From Girardinichthys multiradiatus (lineage: Eukaryota; Chordata; Actinopteri; Cyprinodontiformes; Goodeidae), in the NCBI RefSeq assembly GCF_021462225.1, contig NC_061816.1:3381249-3445248 (forward strand): DNA of 64,000 nucleotides, given 5' to 3'. Within the stretch, counting starts at the first letter, position 1. Every line of letters begins with the position of its first letter. Under the pieces are notes generated by a model. That model did not search any database and was not told the origin of the DNA. It worked only from the letters and a program-made list of their open reading frames with translations. A program made the translations under genes and the position numbers. Below are positions 1 to 10,713 of this stretch, piece after piece.

Positions 1-654
1 GTGGTTTTCTCTTTTCTTCTTAAAGCTTCAACATTTCTACCTTTAGTTGTCTCCCTTCCCTGTATTTCTTCATCTGATACATTTTTCCCACTATGTACTT
101 CCACAAAAGTTCTGGCTAAAATGCCAGCCTTTTCCCTATCAGATACTGCTACTAAATTATTTTGATTGAGTATTGGATAATTCCACTCTCATCCATCTCC
201 CCCCATTTTCTTGATCATTCCCCAAAGTTCTCCTATTTGTGTGTTGCTACCAGCTGTGTCACAGAAATCTCTCCAACAGGTAATTTTTGCTCCTCTTATT
301 GTACTTCTTACTTCAGCCTGCGTTTTTTTTAATATTCAATTAAATGTTGAAAATTATGAGACCTTCAAACCAATTTAAATGCTCTATTTCTTTCTCTTAC
401 TACCACTTTACACTCATCAATCCACCACAGGACTAATGTTTTCCTATTTTTCCCTGATGTCTTTGGAATAGACTCCTCAGCAGCTGTTAAAATGCTTTGA
501 CTAATCTCTCAACTAATTTTTCAATACTCCAATCATTTGGAGCATTTAAAATCTTCTTTTCACATAGATTATTACATTTTCCCCAGTTTGCTTTCCCAAA
601 TACCAACTTTCCTCCAACAATTTCAGGAATCTGTATCTGACCCATCCTGATATT
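1..654 (-). mobile_element. Degraded LINE ORF2, endonuclease-to-RT linker
   Basis: Read on the minus strand, with several stops and frameshifts, this translates to a segment containing WWIDECKVVVRERNRAFK near 375-430 and PEIVGGKLVFGKANW near 585-640. These are typical of the stretch between the AP-endonuclease and reverse transcriptase of jockey/CR1-like non-LTR retrotransposons. The upstream endonuclease half of the same element lies at 2345-2614, so the L2 copy at 655-2344 was inserted into it. The element runs off the window start. It is a pseudogene; no intact frame remains. The clade assignment is tentative. Confidence 0.6.
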
Positions 655-2344
655 AATTCAATTCAATTCAGTTTTATTTATATAGCACCAATTCACAACA
701 CATGTTGTCTCAAGGCACTTCACAACAGTCAGGTTCATACATTCCAATTAATCCTAACAATTGAACAGTGCAGTCGGAGTTAGTTATTTATTCAAATTGG
801 ATAAAAAGTTTTTCTGTCTAAGGAAACCCAGCAGATTGCATCCAGTCAGTGACTTGCAGCATTCCCTCCTCCCGGATGAGTATGTAGAGACAGTGGACAG
901 TCACTGGTGTTGACTTTGCAGCAATCCCTCATACTGAGCATGCATGTAGCGACAGTGGAGAGGAAAAACTCCCTTTTAAAAGGAAGAAACCTCCAGCAGA
1001 ACTAGGCTCAGTGTGAATGGCCATCTGCCACAACCGACTGGGGGATTGAGAGAACAGAGCAAAGACACAAAAAGAACAAAGAAGCACTGATCCAGGAGTA
1101 CTTTCTATGGGAAGGAAAAGTAAATGTTAATGGATGTAGCTCTTTTAGTCGTTTCACCAAGAAAGAAAGAACAGATAAACTTTGAGCCAGTTTTCAAGGA
1201 TAGAGTCTGAAAGAGAGCACATATAATTAGTCACAGTAGAAGCTCAGCCAGTAGCCATGTCTAGGAGAGAAAAAGGGTTAAACACTAAAAGACAGGGCCA
1301 TGTGGATCATTGGTAGAGGGTGAGCATTAAGTTGTTGCCAGCAGAAGCTCGGACAATTCCCCTCTCCAGAAAGGTGTCACAGGTAGACACAGAGTCAGGC
1401 CAGGTGTAGCTTCTAGGAAGAGAATAGAGAGAGAACATAAAGTTAAAAACTGAAATAACAGCAAATAATGCAAAATTGGAGAGTAGTGTGAGAATGTAGC
1501 GAAGAGGGTGAAAGTGGTCGTTATGTCCTCCAGCAGCCTAAACCTATAGCAGCATAACTACACAGATAGTTTCAGTTCAGATTATTTAGTTAAACAGCGC
1601 TTATTTACAACAATGTCGTCTCAAGGAACCCGACAAAGGGTCCCACTGATGGTCATTGTTATACTAAAAACCACAAGGATTGGGATACCTCTCTCTGTCA
1701 GACTGATTATAACCATTGGAAAAGAGAAGGGGTCATACAGGTAGCAGAAATGGAGGGCGTGTTTGCACCTCAACCATAACTGAGCCGTTTTTGGCTAAAC
1801 CTGACTCTCCCTTACTCCAACCAACAGGGAGGGAGCCCTGATAAACTAAGCCACTCTAACTATAAGCTTTATCAAAAAGGAAAGTTTTAAGCCTAGCCTT
1901 AAAAGTAGACAGGGTGTCTGCCTCACGGACTAAAACTGGGAGCTGGTTCCACAGGAGAGGAGTCTGATAACTAAAGGATCTGCCTCCCATTCTACTTCTA
2001 GAGACTCTAGGAACCACCAGTAAACCTGCAGTCTGAGAACAAAGTGCTCTGTTAGGAACATATGGACCAATCAGATCTCTGATGTATGATGGAGCTAAAT
2101 CATTAAGGGCTTTATATGTGAGGAGGAGAATTTTAAATTCTATTCTGGATTTAACAGGGAGCCAATGAAGGGAAGCTTAAATAGGAGAAATATGATCTCT
2201 CTTTTTAATTTTCATCAGAACTCTTGCTGCAGCGTTCTGAATCAGCTGAAGGCTTTTAACTGCATTTTGTGGACATCCTGATAGTAACGAATTACAATAG
2301 TCCAGCCTTGAAGTAACAAATGCATGGACTAGTTTTTCACTGAC
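655..2344 (-). mobile_element. 5'-truncated L2-type LINE: RT C-terminus, 3'UTR and tail
   Basis: The minus strand between about 2340 and 1859 translates to the C-terminal part of an L2-clade ORF2, with [30 protein letters not shown], a proline-asparagine-rich PYVPNRALCSQT stretch and a final FLFDKAYS. A roughly 1.2-kb 3'UTR follows. It ends at 655-668 in the repeated TTGAATTGAATT tail that marks the 3' end of fish L2 elements and their SINEs. The first part (655-1390) is closely matched by a second, shorter copy at 20428-21160. The 5' truncation is typical of target-primed insertion. The copy interrupts an older LINE (1-654 and 2345-2614). No target-site duplication could be fixed. Confidence 0.8.
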
Positions 2345-2614
2345 TATAATATAATGATCACTACCAAATGACTTATTTCTACCTTACCACTCTCTTAGTG
2401 GTGCTAAACTACTAGAAACAAATGTTGAATCTAAGACAGATTAATTACCTGAATTAATATCAATTCTTGTCGTCTCTCCATTATTTAAACATACAAGATT
2501 TTTACCATCCAAATATTCTTCCATTATTTTACCATTATAATCTATTTCCTCACGCCCTCATAACGAACGATGTGCATTAAATTTTCCACACCAAATAATA
2601 TTACCTTTCATATC
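2345..2614 (-). mobile_element. LINE ORF2 AP-endonuclease fragment (other half of 1-654)
   Basis: Minus-strand translation gives NIIWCGKFNAHRSL, then a stop, GREEIDYNGKIMEEYLDGKN, and later [10 protein letters not shown]. The first matches the GDFNAHxxLWG motif and the last the SDH motif of AP-type endonucleases in non-LTR retrotransposons. The catalytic aspartate of GDFN reads as lysine and the tryptophan codon after RSL is TGA, so the copy is inactive. Its continuation is at 1-654, beyond the nested L2. Confidence 0.65.
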
Positions 2615-2924
2615 TGTCCGAGCTACCGCACCTTGTTGGCAGTCAGACGTCTCGTTGCTCCTCCGGTCCTTGGTCCCCAGAAGCAATCACACACTCTAAA
2701 GTCTCTTAAATGAACGACTCTCAAACAGTTTCTAACTTTTAGCTCCTTTAATCTAAATTTAGGCAGAGGAGTGATTACAGAGATCAGTGCTGAGGCTCCC
2801 ATCTCAGACCGTCGCCGTCTGTTAGAAGATGACCAAGAGCCTCAATAGAAGGTCACATACAGTTTTTATATCTGGTACTCCAATGCAATAGATGTTCCTT
2901 CCCTCAGTGTTTATCAGCAGACTA

Positions 2925-4490
2925 CAAGTCCTTCTCAAAATATTAGCATATTGTGATAAAGTTCATTATTTTCCATAATGTCATGATGAAAATTTAACAT
3001 TCATATATTTTAGATTTGTTGCACACTAACTGAAATATATCAGGTCTTTTATTGTCTTAATACGGATGATTTTGGCATACAGCTCATGAAAACCCAAAAT
3101 TCCTATCTCACAAAATTAGCATATTTCATCCGACCAATAAAAGAAAAGTGTTTTTAATACAAAAAACGTCAACCTTCAAATAATCATGTACAGTTATGCA
3201 CTCAATACTTGGTCGGGAATCCTTTTGCAGAAATGACTGCTTCAATGCGGCGTGGCATGGAGGCAATCAGCCTGCGGCACTGCTGAGGTCTTATGGAGGC
3301 CCAGGATGCTTCGATAGCGGCCTTTAGCTCATCCAGAGTGTTGGGTCTTGAGTCTCTCAACGTTCTCTTCACAATATCCCACAGATTCTCTATGGGGTTC
3401 AGGTCAGGAGAGTTGGCAGGCCAATTGAGCACAGCGATAACATGGTCAGTAAACCATTTACCAGTGGTTTGGCACTGTGAGCAGGTGCCAGGTCGTGCTG
3501 AAAAATGAAATCTTCATCTCCATAAAGCTTTCAGCAGATGGAAGCATGAAGTGCTCCACAATCTCCTGATAGCTAGCTGCATTGATCCTGCCCTTGATAA
3601 AACACAGTGGACCAACACCAGCAGCTGACACGGCACCCCGGACCATCACTGACTGTGGGTACTTGACACTGGACTTCTGGCATTTTGGCATTTCCTTCTC
3701 CCCAGTCTTCCTCCAGACTCTGGCACCTTGATTTCCGAATGACATGCAGAATTTGCTTTCATCCGAAAAAAGTACTTTGGACCACTGAGCAACAGTCCAG
3801 TGCTGCTTCTCTGTAGCCCAAGTCTGGGGAATGCGGCACCTGTAGCCCATTTCCAGCACACGCCTGTGCACGGTGGCTCTAGATGTTTCTACTCCAGACT
3901 CAGTCCACTGCTTCCGCAGGTCCCCCAAGGTCTGGAATCGGCCCTTCTCCACAATCTTCCTCAGGGTCCGGTCACCTCTTCTCGTTGTGCAGCGTTTTCT
4001 GCCACACTTTTTCCTTCCCACAGACTTCCCACTGAGGTGCCTTGATACAGCACTCTGGGAACAGCCTATTCGTTCAGAAATTTCTTTCTGTGTCTTACCC
4101 TCTTGCTTGAGGGTGTCAATAGTGGCCTTCTGGACAGCAGTCAGGTTGGCAGTCTTACCCATGATTGGGGTTTTGAGTGATGAACCAGGCTGGGAGTTTT
4201 AAAGGCCTCAGGAATCTTTTGCAGGTGTTTAGAGTTAACTCGTTGATTCAGATGATTAGGTTCATAGCTCGTTTAGAGACCCTTTTAATGATATGCTAAT
4301 TTTGTGAGATAGGAATTTTGGGTTTTCATGAGCTGTATGCCAAAATCATCCGTATTAAGACAATAAAAGACCTGAAATATTTCAGTTAGTGTGCAATGAA
4401 TCTAAAATATATGAATGTTAAATTTTCATCATGACATTATGGAAAATAATGAACTTTATCACAATATGCTAATATTTTGAGAAGGACCTG
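2925..4490 (-). mobile_element. Tc1-like DNA transposon, copy A (1566 bp)
   Basis: A complete element with long terminal inverted repeats of roughly 200 bp (outer ends CAAGTCCTTCTC and GAGAAGGACCTG) is flanked by TA at 2923-2924 and 4491-4492. The paralogous LTR at 21551-22140 has the empty site, a single TA at 21841-21842, which proves the insertion point and the TA duplication. The transposase frame is on the minus strand and is broken. Same family as the copies at 17226, 39373, 50611 and 60498. Confidence 0.95.
3202..4162 (-). pseudogene. Tc1 transposase, two frameshifts (copy A)
   Basis: Residues from MGKTANLTAVQKATIDTL through the helix-turn-helix region, the GRKKCGRKR basic stretch and the first catalytic Asp (FSDESKF) are in frame down to about 3530. 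A single T is missing near 3530 (within the codons for AEKLYGDED) and another near 3469 (after AHSAKTTG). After both, the frame returns for the C-terminus with NSPDLNPIENLW, which holds the catalytic Glu, and ends GFPTKY. Compared with copy B it also lacks the 14 codons between CRIPQ and TWATEK. The protein would be truncated after about 234 residues and lose the second Asp and the Glu, so this copy cannot encode an active transposase. Confidence 0.9.
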
Positions 4491-4835
4491 TATGTGTCAC
4501 CATTGTGGTGTTTATCTGATAGGTTGTGTAGTGGCTTTCTAATCAAACCAGTTATACAGGCTGCTCCACTATCAAACCCAGTGCCGCAGCCACAAGTCGT
4601 TCATGACAAACCTTGGGCCATTTATCCTTGTACTGTGTGTCGATGAGGATTTCTATCCTATTCTAACAAAAGCGAAACATTAGAACTTATACTTTATTTC
4701 ACTATGGTATAAATGGGAAAAACAGCTGTGAGCATATTAATAAAGGTTATTCCTAACATGCTGATATATCCCACAGATCTGTGGACCTCATCTTTTTGGT
4801 GTTGCTCGGAAATCAAAAAGCTTTTGAAGGATATA

Positions 4836-5310
4836 CAGTACTGGGCAAACGTTTTAGGCAGGTGTGAAAAAAATGCTGTAAACAAAGAATGCTTTCAGAA
4901 ATATAAAGAATGATTGTTTATTTGTATCAATTTAAAAAATACTAAGTGAGCCAAACCAAACATACAGCCAAAGTCATTAAGAACTATCTTCAGAGTAAAG
5001 AAGAACAAGACTTACTGGAAGCGATGTTATGGCCCCACAGAGCCCTGATCTCAACATCATCCAGTGTGTCTGGGATTACATGAAGAGACAGAAGGATGTG
5101 GGGAAGCCAACATCCACAGAAGATCTGTGGTTAGTTCTCCAAGATGTTTGGAACAAGTTACCAGCTGTGTTCCTTCAAAAACTGTGCAAATGTACCTAGA
5201 AGAATTGATGCTGTTTTGAAGTCTTTTGGAACCACAGCCATGGATTTCAACATTAAAACTCCGGTATAAACTTTTCTGGAACTTTCAAAATAAAGTGCAT
5301 TAACCTTCTT
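4836..5310 (+). mobile_element. Internally deleted second-family Tc1-like element
   Basis: It begins CAGTACTGGGCAAACGTTTTAGGCAGG after a TA, a known style of Tc1 terminal repeat in fish. At 5029-5198 it encodes the C-terminal end of a Tc1 transposase: MAPQSPDLNIIQCVWDYMKR, matching the NSPDLNPIENLW block with the catalytic Glu changed to Gln, then WNKLPAVFLQKLCKC. Almost all of the transposase N-terminal to this is missing. The right boundary is unclear and set by eye. It is a non-autonomous relic. Confidence 0.65.
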
Positions 5311-5784
5311 CCGGCACAGCCAGGAAATGGGATAACTGCGGACTTCCTGTGATGCCACTGCCCAAATAAAAGCACAGCTCTTGCTACATCCTCTCTCTTC
5401 CACCCGGACTCCGTGCGAGACTGGCCAGAAAGGCAGCGCGCTTATGTCTCTTTGCTGGCAAACAGACATAAACTCTTCAAACTGGATCCAAGGGTGTCAT
5501 AAGATCACGCAATCATATGCAAAGTTAAGTACAAGTGAATCACTGTTTGCGTACCCAGTGATTTTTTTCATAAAGAGGGGAAATTAAGGTATAAGCATTG
5601 CTTTACTCTCTCTGAGATCTGCAGAAGCGAACTGTGTTCCAGAGAATCCCCTGCAGAGAAGCGGTCTCTACAAGCCGAGTGAAGCGGGGTTTTTCCAGTC
5701 TGAAGGAAGGACAACAGCAGAGACTGCATCACCGTGGTAACGTGTAGATGGTTGACAGACACAACGAGCCGTCTTTCATCCACA
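5311..5784. other. Intergenic, CpG-bearing, no gene recognised
   Basis: GC-richer sequence with scattered CpG and two short ORFs that carry no recognisable motif. It lies directly upstream of the duplicated block that leads into ZNF-A, so it could contain a promoter or untranslated first exon, but no specific core element stands out. Confidence 0.3.
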
Positions 5785-6530
5785 GCTACGGAGGTTAGCT
5801 GGAAGCTAACCCTTTGTTCACGGAGCTTTCTTCAAACGTCGTTGTCGCCCAGACAACTCCTCCTCAACACAATTCAAACGAGATTAGGGTTTGGGCAGAG
5901 AGATAGAAGTGATTTAGAATGAAATAATCTAAACGTTTTTCATTTTATGAAGTTTTGTTTTGTTTATGTGTTTTAAAGTTAAGACAAACTTTACTTGAAG
6001 GGTGATTTTAAACAGAAGATTGATCATAACGCAACGTCCACGCTTATGCATTTTAACCCTTTTATTAACGGTATTTTTAAAGTGTGTTTGTTTGATTCTG
6101 GTGCTAAGCTATCAGCTATCAGCTGTTAAGTAATATTTTCCCAGAAAAGGTTGTCAGTTTTATATCCAGTAAATAATAGTTCCCTAAACAGTATTTTACA
6201 AAATTTGATAACTAAGTAAACACCATTAAGCCCCATTTCTCCAGAAAGATTTGTCTCTTTTCCAAAATATTTCCTTAAATATTTTACCATTTATTTCCTT
6301 AATAATATTTCTTTAAATATTATTTTAATAAATAAAGGCAGCTAATGAGACACCGTTGAGAATTAGTCATCCAGTTGGTTTTATTCCGCAGATCATTCTT
6401 TAAAACATTATTTTATTAAAATAATATTTTATCTGATCTTGCATTGTGAATGGTTGTCTAAAGGTCTGCTGATTATTGCCTAAATTGGTTCCAAGACTAA
6501 CTTAACCTCATTTCCAGACTACAGAAACGA
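5785..6530 (+). repeat. Duplicated upstream block, partner of 14880-15640
   Basis: Several stretches align in order with 14880-15640. Examples are GTTTTAAAGTTAAGACAAAC against GTTTTAAAGTTGAAACAAAC, the ATTATTTTATTAAAATAAT core, and CCTCATTTCCAGACT against CCTCATTTCCAGATT. Divergence is considerable, with many indels. Because both blocks lie in the same orientation beside ZNF genes, the simplest reading is an old tandem duplication of the ZNF unit. Confidence 0.6.
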
Positions 6531-7046
6531 GTGGCATGCATATACAAAAGAAATACCAGGTTGTAGAAGTTTAAGGCACACATAAAATTATAAGTAAATA
6601 ATAAATAATTATAATATAATATATATATATATAATTATTATAGTAATAAATAATTTTATTATTTTTACTACTATAGTTTAAAATGTAAATTTGCAGATAT
6701 TTATGACAAACGACGAAAGCGTGAAACCGACACTTTCACAGTGAGAACGTCGTAAGTTATATAAGAAGAAATGGATAAACGAGACAAACCTTTGCTGTAA
6801 CATTGACCATACAGATATAACTGTTTTATTTGTCTTTCTTTTGTTGACTTCAAGAGCTAAATCACCAAGAAAGAAACTCTCAAAACCAGAAACTCAGCTG
6901 ACAGGCTGGGTGGACTCCTGCGGCAAGCTCCTCCCCCTCTCACTGCTCGCTCCTCCGCGGGGACGCGCACGAACAAACCCGATCAGGCATAACGTTCCGC
7001 TGGCCCCGCCCCCTCTTCCCAAACACGCGGATCTCTTCCGGGTTCC
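6531..7046. other. AT-rich spacer followed by GC-rich stretch; no gene
   Basis: 6600-6680 is a run of TA-rich low-complexity sequence. 6895-7030 becomes GC-rich (CTCCGCGGGGACGCGC, GGCCCCGCCCCC), compatible with a promoter just upstream of the conserved exon-like block at 7047. There are no motifs strong enough to name. Confidence 0.35.
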
Positions 7047-7312
7047 TCATCCTTTGTTCCCTGTTCGTCAGCAGGAGTGTTGATAAAGCTGTAAGAGAGC
7101 TGCAGCAGCAGCAGTTGATGAACTCTGGAAAGAAGTCCAGCAGCTTGAGGAACATCTGGTCAAAGAAACTGGAGGGAAGCAGGAGCTCAAACAGCGGCAG
7201 GACGCAGCAGAGGAAGAGACACCAGATGATGGATGATGTTTTCCAGCCCAGATTAGGTTTGGATGTTTCCTTCTTCATGCCAACTGTGTGGATGGTAGTT
7301 AAAGTTTAGGAG
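7047..7312 (+). other. Conserved exon-like block upstream of ZNF-A (duplicate of 22674-22931)
   Basis: About 240 bp are almost identical to 22674-22931, apart from a short indel near GTTCGTCAGCAG. In both copies this lies upstream of a ZNF N-terminal exon, so it is probably a non-coding or coding first exon plus promoter. Two frames are open. One gives VDKAVRELQQQQLMNSGKK. The other gives a heptad-like AVDELWKEVQQLEEHLVK stretch that ends in a stop after EETPDDG and is preceded by stops. Neither has a convincing start. A GTAGGCGTT/GTAGTTAAAG sequence follows the block; no clear splice donor could be fixed. Confidence 0.4.
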
Positions 7313-8535
7313 CCGTTTTCAGTCTGCTGGTGGATTATTCCTCTGAATTAGAACTCGTTGTTAGGATAGTGAAACATCAGCAGGAGCTTCTGGAGCCCAG
7401 CTCAGAAATATTAGAGTTTGAAACGACAGAGGATCATCTAACTGCGGTGAAGTGAGCCGATATAAGTCAATGGATCTGATGTGTTTGTTTTTAAAAATAA
7501 AAATAAAATAATAAATGCAGGTTTTAGCAGTTATTTAGATTTCCACAGACTTTTCCCAACATTTATTTTTCTTGTCATCAGGTTAGAAACTATGTGATGT
7601 TTTTACATCATTTTCCACAAATATCAACATCCAATAGAGGAAAATGTGTCCATCCCTTTTTTTTTTTCTCATTATTTTAGAATCTAAAACTAAAATAGGT
7701 TCTTTGAAAATAAAAACAAATTTTAACATAGTAGATATTTATCAGAAATTATAACGTCTTTTTCAAAAGGTCATGTAACGTTTGTGTCTTTAAATTAGTT
7801 TTATGTAGCTGGACTGAGGCCAAAAATTGCTCTTTTATTGTAAAGGTGACAGACCTCTAGTTTAGGACAAAACATCTCACTGAATATGAAGTTCAATAAA
7901 ATAACCAGAAACTGTTCTGTAATCTTCTTGTTGCTGATGTAGAGAGAGCTCCTTCAGTGCATATTAAACTATCGTTTGCACGTCAAATATTCTGAACATA
8001 AAGCCACAAGCATGGAGTAACACGAGTTCCCATCATTGAATAATAACGCTCACTGATATAAAAGTGATACGTAATATTTAAAGCTACAACTAATCATAAA
8101 ATAGAATAGATCTCATGGGTTCTGATGGATTTCCCTCAGAAACTGTCCACTAATGCCGCCTGATGCATATTTCACACATTGAAGGATTGTTTAAGGAACA
8201 ACTAGTTGTTGGTTTATGATAAATTATGTCTCCTTTTTCTTATCACTGCACTAAATGATGAAATGTGTTTATTTCTGGTGTCTGTGCTATATTCATAAGA
8301 ACAATCTCTACTTCACAAACCATCTGCTTCACAGCAAAACTCAGGCAATTATGTTTTATATAATAGTGATTTAATTCAGGGGTTAAATATGAGATTCTGC
8401 ACGTGACCTAAACTGTCAGTTCTTGAGGTTCAGTTTTCTCTAAACTGCTGATCAGATGTTTTTCTCTAATGTGAATCTTTACCAGCTTAGAAACATGAAG
8501 TTAAAGTTGTTCATAATGCATGTAATGTGTTTCAG
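7313..8535 (+). other. Presumed intron of ZNF-A
   Basis: No ORF or repeat is recognisable in 7313-8103. From 8104 to the exon the sequence matches 25230-25660 almost base for base, including CTCATGGGTTCTGATGG against CTGATGGGTTCTGATGG, so this part is the shared intron 3' end of the ZNF-A/ZNF-C duplicates. It ends in a good polypyrimidine-poor but AG-terminated acceptor, TGTGTTTCAG. Confidence 0.45.
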
Positions 8536-8721
8536 TGCTGCCAGCAGATGTTAAAGAAGAGGCTCCTGAAGAACAGAGTCCTGATGTGGATCAGCAGGAG
8601 CCAGAGTCCCTCCAGATAAAGGAGGAACAGGAGGAACTCTGGACCAGTCAGGAAGGAGAGCAGCTCACTGTGAAGGAGGAGACTGATACCAGGTTTCCAT
8701 TAACTGCAGCTCCTATCAAGA
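8536..8721 (+). CDS. ZNF-A: N-terminal acidic exon of a C2H2 zinc-finger gene
   Basis: A 186-nt exon between TGTGTTTCAG and a consensus donor (AAGA then GTAAGG). It enters in phase 2 and encodes LPADVKEEAPEEQSPDVDQQ and then KEEQEELWTSQEGEQL. This is the acidic N-terminal module of a large teleost C2H2 zinc-finger family, presumed to be nuclear DNA-binding transcription regulators. The nearly identical ZNF-C exon is at 25661-25846. No zinc-finger exon follows before ZNF-B at 12.2 kb, so ZNF-A is either a decapitated duplicate or splices to a distant finger exon. Reading through the donor continues about 30 residues without a finger. Family assignment is solid; whether the gene functions is unknown. 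Confidence 0.7.
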
Positions 8722-9190
8722 GTAAGGATTTGTTTGTGTGTGTGTCTCCTGTCTGGCAGCTAACAGTCTGGTGCATCTGGTTGTCTTTTATGATCAAAAC
8801 CAGATTTGCTTCATAAAAAGGTATTTTTAAGGTATAGTATTTATCCTGATATTTAATTCCAGCTCCAGACCTTCTACAGGTAGATATCCCCTTGGGCAAG
8901 AGACGCTTATTCCCAAGTTTCCACATCGATGAATGGATGTACTGGCCTTGTGTGTGTGTGTGTGTGTGTGTGTACTTGCTGCTGATTAAGAACCATTTTT
9001 TGTATTTTTATCGCAAAGTGAGGACATTTTCCTGGTCCTCACATTTTCAAATTCCGTTCTTGGGACAGGAGTTGGGTTTAGAACTAGGGTATGAATTGAG
9101 TTAGGGTTAGGCCCAATGAATGGAAGTCAATGGAAGTAACTGAAAAGTGCTCATAAAGATATAAGTACAAGGATGTGTGTGTGTGTTGAA
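8722..9190. repeat. Teleost (GT)n-associated repeat
   Basis: 8722-8945 is unassigned. Then GTGTGTGTGTGTGTGTGT at 8950-8971 is followed by GGTCCTCACATTTTC, a GGGTTAGG stretch, AATGAATGGAAGTCAATGG and a closing (GT)n at 9177-9185. This order is a very common dispersed repeat in fish genomes, usually between two GT runs. Confidence 0.6.
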
Positions 9191-9655
9191 CACTAAAAGT
9201 TTATCTACCATTACCGTGCTGAATTTGGTACCCATTAGGATTATTTTGTTAGAATGGCATGTTGTGAAATTATGATTGTATGATTATGAATATTTAGAAA
9301 AAAATAGAATTTAACAATCATAATTAATATATAATGTATCATTCATATCCAAAATCACCCACCGTGTTTAGATATTCAGAATAAACTATGAAAATGTGAT
9401 TGTTTGGCTGCTTGCACTTAATAATTGGAAGTATTAAGTGAGAAGCATGGACGTGACGACATGATGAGTGGCTGAGATCTCGTGAGAGCTGTGCTCAAGT
9501 AATAACTCAAGTAAAACAAGCCAATAAATTGAAGCCCAACATAGAAACGTTTAAAATACTAACCACAGTCTCATATTTCCCAACAAAACAAATTGGAAGA
9601 GGAAACCTTAGACAGCCTGGAGAGCTAGGTAGACCAATGTTTTGACAACATAGTA
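9191..9655. other. Intergenic, no feature seen
   Basis: AT-rich sequence without recognisable coding potential. The last 150 bp could be the 5' leader of the L1-type relic that starts at 9656. Confidence 0.3.
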
Positions 9656-10400
9656 ATGGGCAAAACACAAAAATCTGCATCCATGACCACACAAGCATCA
9701 AGATACCCCCGTTCAGAATGCTCGGCCAGCACCTCCACTATCTCGTCAGAGAAAAGCTACGCTGATGTCCTGGATTCTATCGGCAAGAAGCTACCCAGCC
9801 TGGATGCTCGTCTTACCCTGGTGGAGGTTCTCCACAAGGAATTTTCAAGCTCTGAGGGAATCTCTGGAGTTCAGCCACAAACAACAAGCTTCGCTCACAG
9901 CCAAGAAACAAACACTGAGGTATAAGGTAAAGAAACGTACCAATGGAATGATGCAGCTGTCTGAAACAAAGAAATGAGGGAGACCATCCTGAATATACAA
10001 GCTTGGGGCATGCAGGACAACCTTGTCTTCTCCAGCATCCCGTAACGGGCAGAGGAGGACTCTGAATCCACTATCTGATAATTTCTCCAAAGTCAGCTAA
10101 ATCTCCCAAGTGACGAGGTTAAAAACATCACATTCCATCGTGTTAACTGGCTCGGAGGTAAGAAGCCCGACAACAACTGGCCTCGGCCATTTGTAGCGAA
10201 ATTCAGGCACTACAAGCAGAAAGAGCAGGTCAGGAGTCGGGGCAGAGAGCTACGGGGAACGAACTTCAGTGTCATTGACTAGTTTCCAAAGGAGATCCTC
10301 GATTGGAGGAGAGTATTATTCCCAATCAGGAAGAAATATATCACTGAAGTGGCTGTAGATAAACTCTGTTAATGGTCAGTTGTTCAGGGACCTGGTTGGA
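9656..10400 (+). mobile_element. L1/Tx1-type LINE ORF1 relic
   Basis: The first 90 codons (MGKTQKSASMTTQASRYP, then a serine/threonine-rich region and LPSLDARLTLVEVLHKEF) are open. After a frameshift near 9925 and scattered stops, the translation continues with NIQAWGMQDNLVFSSIP, SQLNLPSDEVKNITFHRV, WLGGKKPDNNWPRPFVAKF and FPIRKKYITE. These are the RRM-like and C-terminal nucleic-acid-binding domain motifs of L1/Tx1 ORF1 proteins, which coat the element RNA. No endonuclease or RT follows, so this is a 3'-incomplete pseudogene. Confidence 0.75.
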
Positions 10401-10713
10401 TAAGAGGTTAGATAACGCAGTTATAATCTAATGTAAAGCACAGCTCAGCATGATGAAAACATGTACCTGTAAGGCAGGAGTAAAGAGATTCAAGAAAATC
10501 TGATTGAAATCATAACCAATCAAAAGCATGAAGCTTCGAATAAAAGCATCCAAAGTAATTGAAAATCCTTAAAAATAACAAAAAAAGCTTTATATATTAT
10601 GTACAAAATAATAAACATGGTATTTATATCAACAATGTAACTATTCTTTTTCAGCTTTAAATCAAAGCATTTAAATCACTATATACATTTGTGTTTTAGA
10701 ATATGGTAATTAA
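10401..10713 (+). other. Upstream sequence of ZNF-B, paralogous to upstream of ZNF-D
   Basis: 10540-10713 aligns with 35310-35500: both carry TTAAAAATA(A/G)CAAAA, then GCTTTAT, TGTACAAAA, AATAATAAA and TTC(A/T)GCTTTAAA in order. It continues after the piggyBac insertion at 12022 (ACCATGACA against ACCATGACA). It holds the TTAA target used by the insertion. No core promoter is evident. Confidence 0.5.

Larger units (their letters stand above)
2615..4758 (-). mobile_element. LTR-like repeat copy 1, split by a Tc1 element
   Basis: The segments 2615-2924 and 4491-4758 together match the uninterrupted repeat at 21551-22140. On the minus strand the unit begins TGTTAGGAATAACC and ends CTCGGACA, so it has TG...CA ends. 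It contains an ATATAAAACT box upstream of a GC-richer part, the layout of a retroviral or Ty3-like LTR (U3-R-U5). No coding region accompanies it, so it looks like a solo LTR. The 4-bp flanks (TATC and TGCT) do not match, unlike the second copy. The Tc1 copy at 2925-4490 sits inside it. Confidence 0.55.

Noticed and set aside
7090..7250. Coiled-coil-like frame AVDELWKEVQQLEEHLVK in the conserved block
   Set aside because: Preceded by stops with no visible start and ends in a stop; the signal may be chance in a Gln/Glu-rich stretch. Kept only as an exon-like block.
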